Under the pieces are notes generated by a model. That model was not told the origin of the DNA, searched no databases, and worked only from the letters and a program-made list of their open reading frames with translations. Position numbers and translations under genes: made by a program. Of a stretch of DNA of 9,753 nt, positions 6,197-9,753 are shown one piece after another; the first letter of the stretch is position 1; each line of letters starts with the position of its first letter. The stretch comes from Saprospiraceae bacterium (GTDB lineage: Bacteria; Bacteroidota; Bacteroidia; Bacteroidales; JAIPBB01). The stretch covers positions 1 through 9,753 of the forward strand of contig JAIPBB010000206.1 of assembly GCA_021739805.1 (NCBI GenBank), given 5' to 3'.

Positions 6197-7378
6197 TTAC
6201 ACCGGATATTTTGTTTTTGTTTTATTCAGCATATTGCCGGGCGACAACAACAATATGGAAATAAATATAACTTGTGTAACAACTCCGTCATTAATAATAT
6301 CAAGTCGGTATATTTCAGGGATGCTTAAAAACAATAGAATCGTAATAAGCCCTCTTGGGGCATAAAAAAGCAAAGGAATTACAGGCTTTTTTATTACTTG
6401 CCTGAAAAACAACCAGCGTAAAAGGATAATAAATAGAACAATGCCTGCTGAAAGAAAAAGGTTTTGAAAATTTAAAAGTTCGTCCAATTTTGTCAGGTAA
6501 CCGAACATGATAAAGAAAAACGAACGTACAAGGAAGGTCAACTCACCTGAAATATGTTTAAATGAATCAATATCTTTCCCGAATTTTTCAAAATTTATAA
6601 ACCTTCCTGTAAAAGGAAAATCAAGGAATCTGAAATTGGCAAGGATAAGCCCAAATATTAAAACGAATAATAATGCCGGAAGGTGGATTAATTTTGCCAG
6701 TGTGTAAATCAATACAATAAAGGTCATTATTATCACATAATTAACATGATGTGTGGTTTTATGTAACAACAATGCTAAAACAGTTGTTATTAGAACCGAA
6801 ATAATTAGTGTAATAATACTGTCGAACAAAAGGTTCGAAAAGCTGTTCGAAAAAGAAACAAAGTCAGCCAGGATAAAATCGAAAACTAAAATCCCTAAGA
6901 TATCTGAGAATGAACTTTCATAAATCACAAATTCTTTATCGGCAGCTTTGAAATTTGCTGCTGCCGGAATAGCAACAGCACTACTGATTATTCCTAATGG
7001 GATGGCATTTAATAAGGATGTTTTCCAACTGATTAAAAAAAAGAAATTTAAACAATAAGAGAAAATTGCAACAAACAGTATAAATAAAACAATGGCTGAC
7101 GAAATAGATTTTATTATTATTTTTTTCTTTTCCGAACTTAGTTTCAGGTCGAGGCTGGCTTCCATTACAATTAGTATCAGCCCAAGTGTCCCTATGACTG
7201 GCAATACTGGACCCAGATCAGGAACAATCAATCCAGCCCGTGTAACTAATAACCTTATTCCAATTCCAAGCAGTATTAGAAGCAATACACCTGGTATTTT
7301 TGAATATTTACCTGTAATGTCGAATAAGTACGACAATAAAATTATAATACAAAATGCAATAATAACCTGGTAAGCCAT
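6197..7378 (-). CDS. CPA-family monovalent cation/proton antiporter
   Basis: The 393-residue product is almost all hydrophobic, with about 12-13 membrane helices and a very short tail (KTKTKYPV). Family signs in order are: the inner-helix start KYSKIPGVLLLILLGIGI (24-41), a helix-break segment SSAVAIPAA (132-140), the cation-site pattern ESSFSD (154-159), RSFFFIMFG (285-293), and APRGL (340-344) with the conserved arginine R342. E154 and D159 keep the five-residue spacing of the NhaP-type ExxxND motif, but the Asn before the Asp is serine (S158). It should exchange Na+ or K+ for H+ across the inner membrane; which ion cannot be told. It has no regulatory C-terminal domain of its own. It is the last gene of the ktrB-ktrA operon, 19 bases after ktrA. 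Confidence 0.9.
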   Translation of the reverse strand: MAYQVIIAFCIIILLSYLFDITGKYSKIPGVLLLILLGIGIRLLVTRAGLIVPDLGPVLPVIGTLGLILIVMEASLDLKLSSEKKKIIIKSISSAIVLFILFVAIFSYCLNFFFLISWKTSLLNAIPLGIISSAVAIPAAANFKAADKEFVIYESSFSDILGILVFDFILADFVSFSNSFSNLLFDSIITLIISVLITTVLALLLHKTTHHVNYVIIMTFIVLIYTLAKLIHLPALLFVLIFGLILANFRFLDFPFTGRFINFEKFGKDIDSFKHISGELTFLVRSFFFIMFGYLTKLDELLNFQNLFLSAGIVLFIILLRWLFFRQVIKKPVIPLLFYAPRGLITILLFLSIPEIYRLDIINDGVVTQVIFISILLLSPGNMLNKTKTKYPV

Positions 7379-7397
7379 AAAATTTCAGAATTTAGAA

Positions 7398-8081
7398 CTA
7401 AGATTCAGTAAACTTCTTTATATCATTTATTTTTCCGGCAACCACTAAAATATCGTTCTCATTCAACAATCTTTCCGAATTGATGTTATACTCGACCTTG
7501 CACCTTTCATCCGTCAAGAAGTCTGGCTCATGATTATCAGGATGAATTTTAATTGCCACCAAATTTAATTTAAAACGCCCTTTAATATTTACGCTTTCAT
7601 GTGAATGACCAATGTATTTTTCAGGAACCCTAATTTCGGCAACAGCATTATCCTTGTTAAATTCCATAACCTTTTTAGCATATTTTATCTGAAGAATAGA
7701 GGAAACCATTAAGGCTGAATCTTCCTCAGGCATGGTTATTTCTTTAATGCCCAATTGTGTGAGAATGCTTCGGTGGATGGGTGTGATTGCCCGCCCGATA
7801 ATTCTTTTTACTTGAAAATCTTTTAGAAGTGACAATGCAAGTACCGATGAAGCGATGTCTTCGCCAATAGCAACGATAACTGCATCCACATCGTTAAGTG
7901 GTAATGTTTTTATGGCATGTGGATTTGTCGCATCCATTTCCATAACTAAGGAAATAGAATCTTTTAATTCGTCAATTTTTTCGGATCTGTTATCAATGCC
8001 AATAACTTCATGTCCCTGGCTTGTTAAATTCGATGCAAGTGTGCTTCCAAAATAGCCTAATCCAATAACAATATATTTCAT
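7398..8081 (-). CDS. ktrA: KtrA-type potassium uptake regulatory subunit (RCK domains)
   Basis: The 227-residue product is a typical stand-alone KtrA/TrkA-like subunit. Residues 1 to about 135 form the Rossmann-fold RCK-N domain. They show the dinucleotide loop GLGYFG (7-12), acidic D30 ending the second strand, which favours NAD(H) over NADP(H), and D50 in MEMDATN. Residues about 143-225 match the RCK-C ligand-binding domain (EIRVPEKYIGHS..., ending with ENDILVVAGKINDIKKF). In characterised systems KtrA forms an octameric ring under the KtrB dimer and gates it by ATP/ADP, with further ligands such as c-di-AMP at RCK-C in some bacteria. The gene starts ten bases after ktrB and is followed by the antiporter 19 bases on, so the three are one transcription unit. 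Confidence 0.95.
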   Translation of the reverse strand: MKYIVIGLGYFGSTLASNLTSQGHEVIGIDNRSEKIDELKDSISLVMEMDATNPHAIKTLPLNDVDAVIVAIGEDIASSVLALSLLKDFQVKRIIGRAITPIHRSILTQLGIKEITMPEEDSALMVSSILQIKYAKKVMEFNKDNAVAEIRVPEKYIGHSHESVNIKGRFKLNLVAIKIHPDNHEPDFLTDERCKVEYNINSERLLNENDILVVAGKINDIKKFTES

Positions 8082-8091
8082 GATAGTGATT

Positions 8092-9714
8092 TTAGTTTAT
8101 AATTATATCCTGTACAGGGTATTTATAATATTTTTTTCGATGTGAAATAAAAATGCCGCTTAATAAAGTTATCGGGCCAATTCTTCCAATAAACATCATA
8201 AAAATGACAATCCATTTGCTGTGGTCATTAAGAGTGGATGTATTTACTAAGCTAAGCCCCACTGTGCCGAATGCTGAAAAACTTTCAAAAAGCAGGTGAA
8301 CCGGATTTTTATCAGGCTCAAAAATCAGGAGCCCTAAAAATCCCAGGAAAATTATTAGTATCGAAAGGATAATTACAACGGTTACTCGAAGAAGAGTGTC
8401 TGTGCCAATTTCCCTATGTCGGATTTCCAAACTTCTTTTCCCCCTGACAAAATTATAGGCTGCTCTTATTGCAACTGCAAATGTTGTGGTTTTAATACCC
8501 CCACCAGTTGACCCTGGAGAAGCACCGACCCACATCAAAAAAATCATTATAAAAATTGTTGGGTAGCTCCATAAGGAAATATCGACAGTGTTAAATCCGG
8601 CAGTTCTGGCACTTACACTTCCAAAAAATGTTGTAACTGCTTTTTGCCAGGGCGTCAGGTTTGCAAGACTATTATCTTTTTCGAGCCAATAATACGAAAT
8701 AGCACCTATAATTAAAAGTATCAGCGTAGTAGTTATAACCATTGATGTGTTCATGTCGCGGCTGCCATAATAAAGTTTCTTTTTATTTTGTAATCTTCTG
8801 GCAAAGGAAATAAAAAAGCGTGTAAAATTTTTATATAGGCTCAACAATACAGGAAATCCAATTCCTCCCATAATAATCAGGAAAGCAACAACTAAATGGA
8901 TATTATAACTAAAACGCATAATATTTGTATTTAATCCTTGAGGTAAGGTTGAAAAACCTGCATTGCAAAAGGCTGAAATAGCATGAAAAATCGAAAAAAG
9001 GAATTTATCTGCTACCTCGTCAGGAGTATTGAAATAAATAAAAACTGCACCAATTATTTCAGTTAAAAACGTTATTAACAGGATTTTAATTAATACCGTA
9101 AACAGGCTGCCAAGGTTCTCCGAAGAAAGAATATCTTTTAGCAAAACTCTTTCACGGAAGGAGGCTGTGCCTGTAAAAATATAGGCAAAAAACCCGGTAA
9201 AGGTCATAATTCCTAAACCTCCTATCTGAATGAGCGATAAGATAATAATTTGACCGGTTGTTGTAAATGCGGTGGAGGTATCTAGCACAATTAGACCGGT
9301 AACACAAACCGCACTGGTGGATGTAAACAAGGCATCGAGGTATGAAATAGGTATGGTGTGTACTTTAGGGAGCATTAACAATCCTGAGCCAATCAGGATT
9401 ATAAACAGAAAACTCAAAACAAATAAAAGAGCCGGATTAATTTTAAATGAATTTAAACCCTCAAAAATTATATTTGCTTCTGTAATTATCAATAAAAAAC
9501 AAGCCAGAATTAACGGAGCTTTACCTGTGAAAAAAACATCTGACTGTTGAAACAAAGGAAAAGTGCTGCCATGGAAAAACAAAATTCCAACACTAAAAAG
9601 GAAAACAATACCATCAAAAATCAATATATAGAGTTTCTTTTTTTTAAAATTTAAAAAAAAGCGGGTATATTTTGAGTAAAACAGTGCCAGGAAAATTATT
9701 TTATAACTTCTCAT
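8092..9714 (-). CDS. ktrB: KtrB/TrkH-type potassium (or sodium-coupled potassium) transporter membrane subunit
   Basis: The 540-residue inner-membrane protein has the four-fold membrane-pore-membrane layout of the TrkH/KtrB/HKT superfamily. The four selectivity-filter glycines are visible: CVTG (G140), CNAG (G253), RTAG (G373) and GTVG (G486). The gating-loop segment SPGSTGGGIKT is at 399-409, and the conserved GRIGP, with arginine R511, is at 510-514. It takes up K+, in known Ktr systems coupled to Na+. The N-terminal about 50 residues carry a basic KKKK patch. Its length exceeds short KtrB proteins (about 450), mainly through extra N-terminal helices at about 29-48 and 66-86. The start at 9714 overlaps the stop of a possible upstream frame by one base. 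The frame itself stays open to the window edge, but without a usable earlier start codon in view. Confidence 0.95.
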   Translation of the reverse strand: MRSYKIIFLALFYSKYTRFFLNFKKKKLYILIFDGIVFLFSVGILFFHGSTFPLFQQSDVFFTGKAPLILACFLLIITEANIIFEGLNSFKINPALLFVLSFLFIILIGSGLLMLPKVHTIPISYLDALFTSTSAVCVTGLIVLDTSTAFTTTGQIIILSLIQIGGLGIMTFTGFFAYIFTGTASFRERVLLKDILSSENLGSLFTVLIKILLITFLTEIIGAVFIYFNTPDEVADKFLFSIFHAISAFCNAGFSTLPQGLNTNIMRFSYNIHLVVAFLIIMGGIGFPVLLSLYKNFTRFFISFARRLQNKKKLYYGSRDMNTSMVITTTLILLIIGAISYYWLEKDNSLANLTPWQKAVTTFFGSVSARTAGFNTVDISLWSYPTIFIMIFLMWVGASPGSTGGGIKTTTFAVAIRAAYNFVRGKRSLEIRHREIGTDTLLRVTVVIILSILIIFLGFLGLLIFEPDKNPVHLLFESFSAFGTVGLSLVNTSTLNDHSKWIVIFMMFIGRIGPITLLSGIFISHRKKYYKYPVQDIIIN

Positions 9715-9752
9715 TAGGTCAATGGGAAATAACTCCGGTTGAAAAACCCCAA
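9714..9752 (-). CDS. Possible 3' end of a gene upstream of ktrB (partial)
   Basis: On the minus strand one frame encodes LGFFNRSYFPLT and stops with TAA sharing one base with the ktrB ATG (TAATG), the usual sign of translational coupling. With only 12 codons visible, coding status and product cannot be judged. Confidence 0.25.
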   Translation of the reverse strand: MGFFNRSYFPLT

Positions 9753-9753
9753 T

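Noticed and set aside
6507..6707. 66-residue plus-strand reading frame inside the antiporter gene
   Set aside because: It lies antisense within a clear family gene, has no upstream signals and looks like a chance frame; the same holds for the frames at 7092-7373, 7855-8055 and 9272-9550.

Overview
The window looks like chromosomal DNA of a member of the Bacteroidota. The sequence is AT-rich and starts lack strong Shine-Dalgarno sites. One protein ends in a type A type IX secretion sorting tail, there is a DUF2147 protein and a small outer-membrane barrel protein, and a perfect TAnnTTTG -7 promoter element is present. I cannot place it below phylum from sequence alone.

Left part (1-3551, + strand): the 3' tail of an unknown gene lies four bases before a 601-residue membrane-anchored protein with a type IX sorting tail. 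A gap of about 560 bases follows, holding degenerate hairpin repeats. Next is an outer-membrane beta-barrel protein fused to leucine-rich repeats. Its 3' end meets a DUF2147 gene on the other strand, and the 240 bases between their stop codons are filled by an unusual repeat block built wholly in a 7-base register.

Middle (4278-5924): a 100-base divergent region separates the DUF2147 gene from a voltage-gated potassium channel carrying a C-terminal zinc ribbon. Five bases after it comes a class I SAM-dependent methyltransferase. A palindromic repeat lies beyond it, between convergent transcription units.

Right part (6197-9753, - strand): a tight operon read right to left encodes KtrB (potassium-translocating membrane subunit), KtrA (NAD-binding regulatory RCK subunit) and a CPA-family cation/proton antiporter. 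With the channel across the repeat, 4 of the 7 essentially complete proteins bounded in the window belong to, or adjoin, a monovalent-cation theme: Ktr for uptake, the channel for voltage-dependent flow, and the antiporter for exchange against protons. This functional link is inferred from proximity.

The most unusual signal is the non-coding block at 3553-3790. Several different short tandem repeats and a long hairpin all share one uninterrupted heptamer phase (34 x 7 bases).
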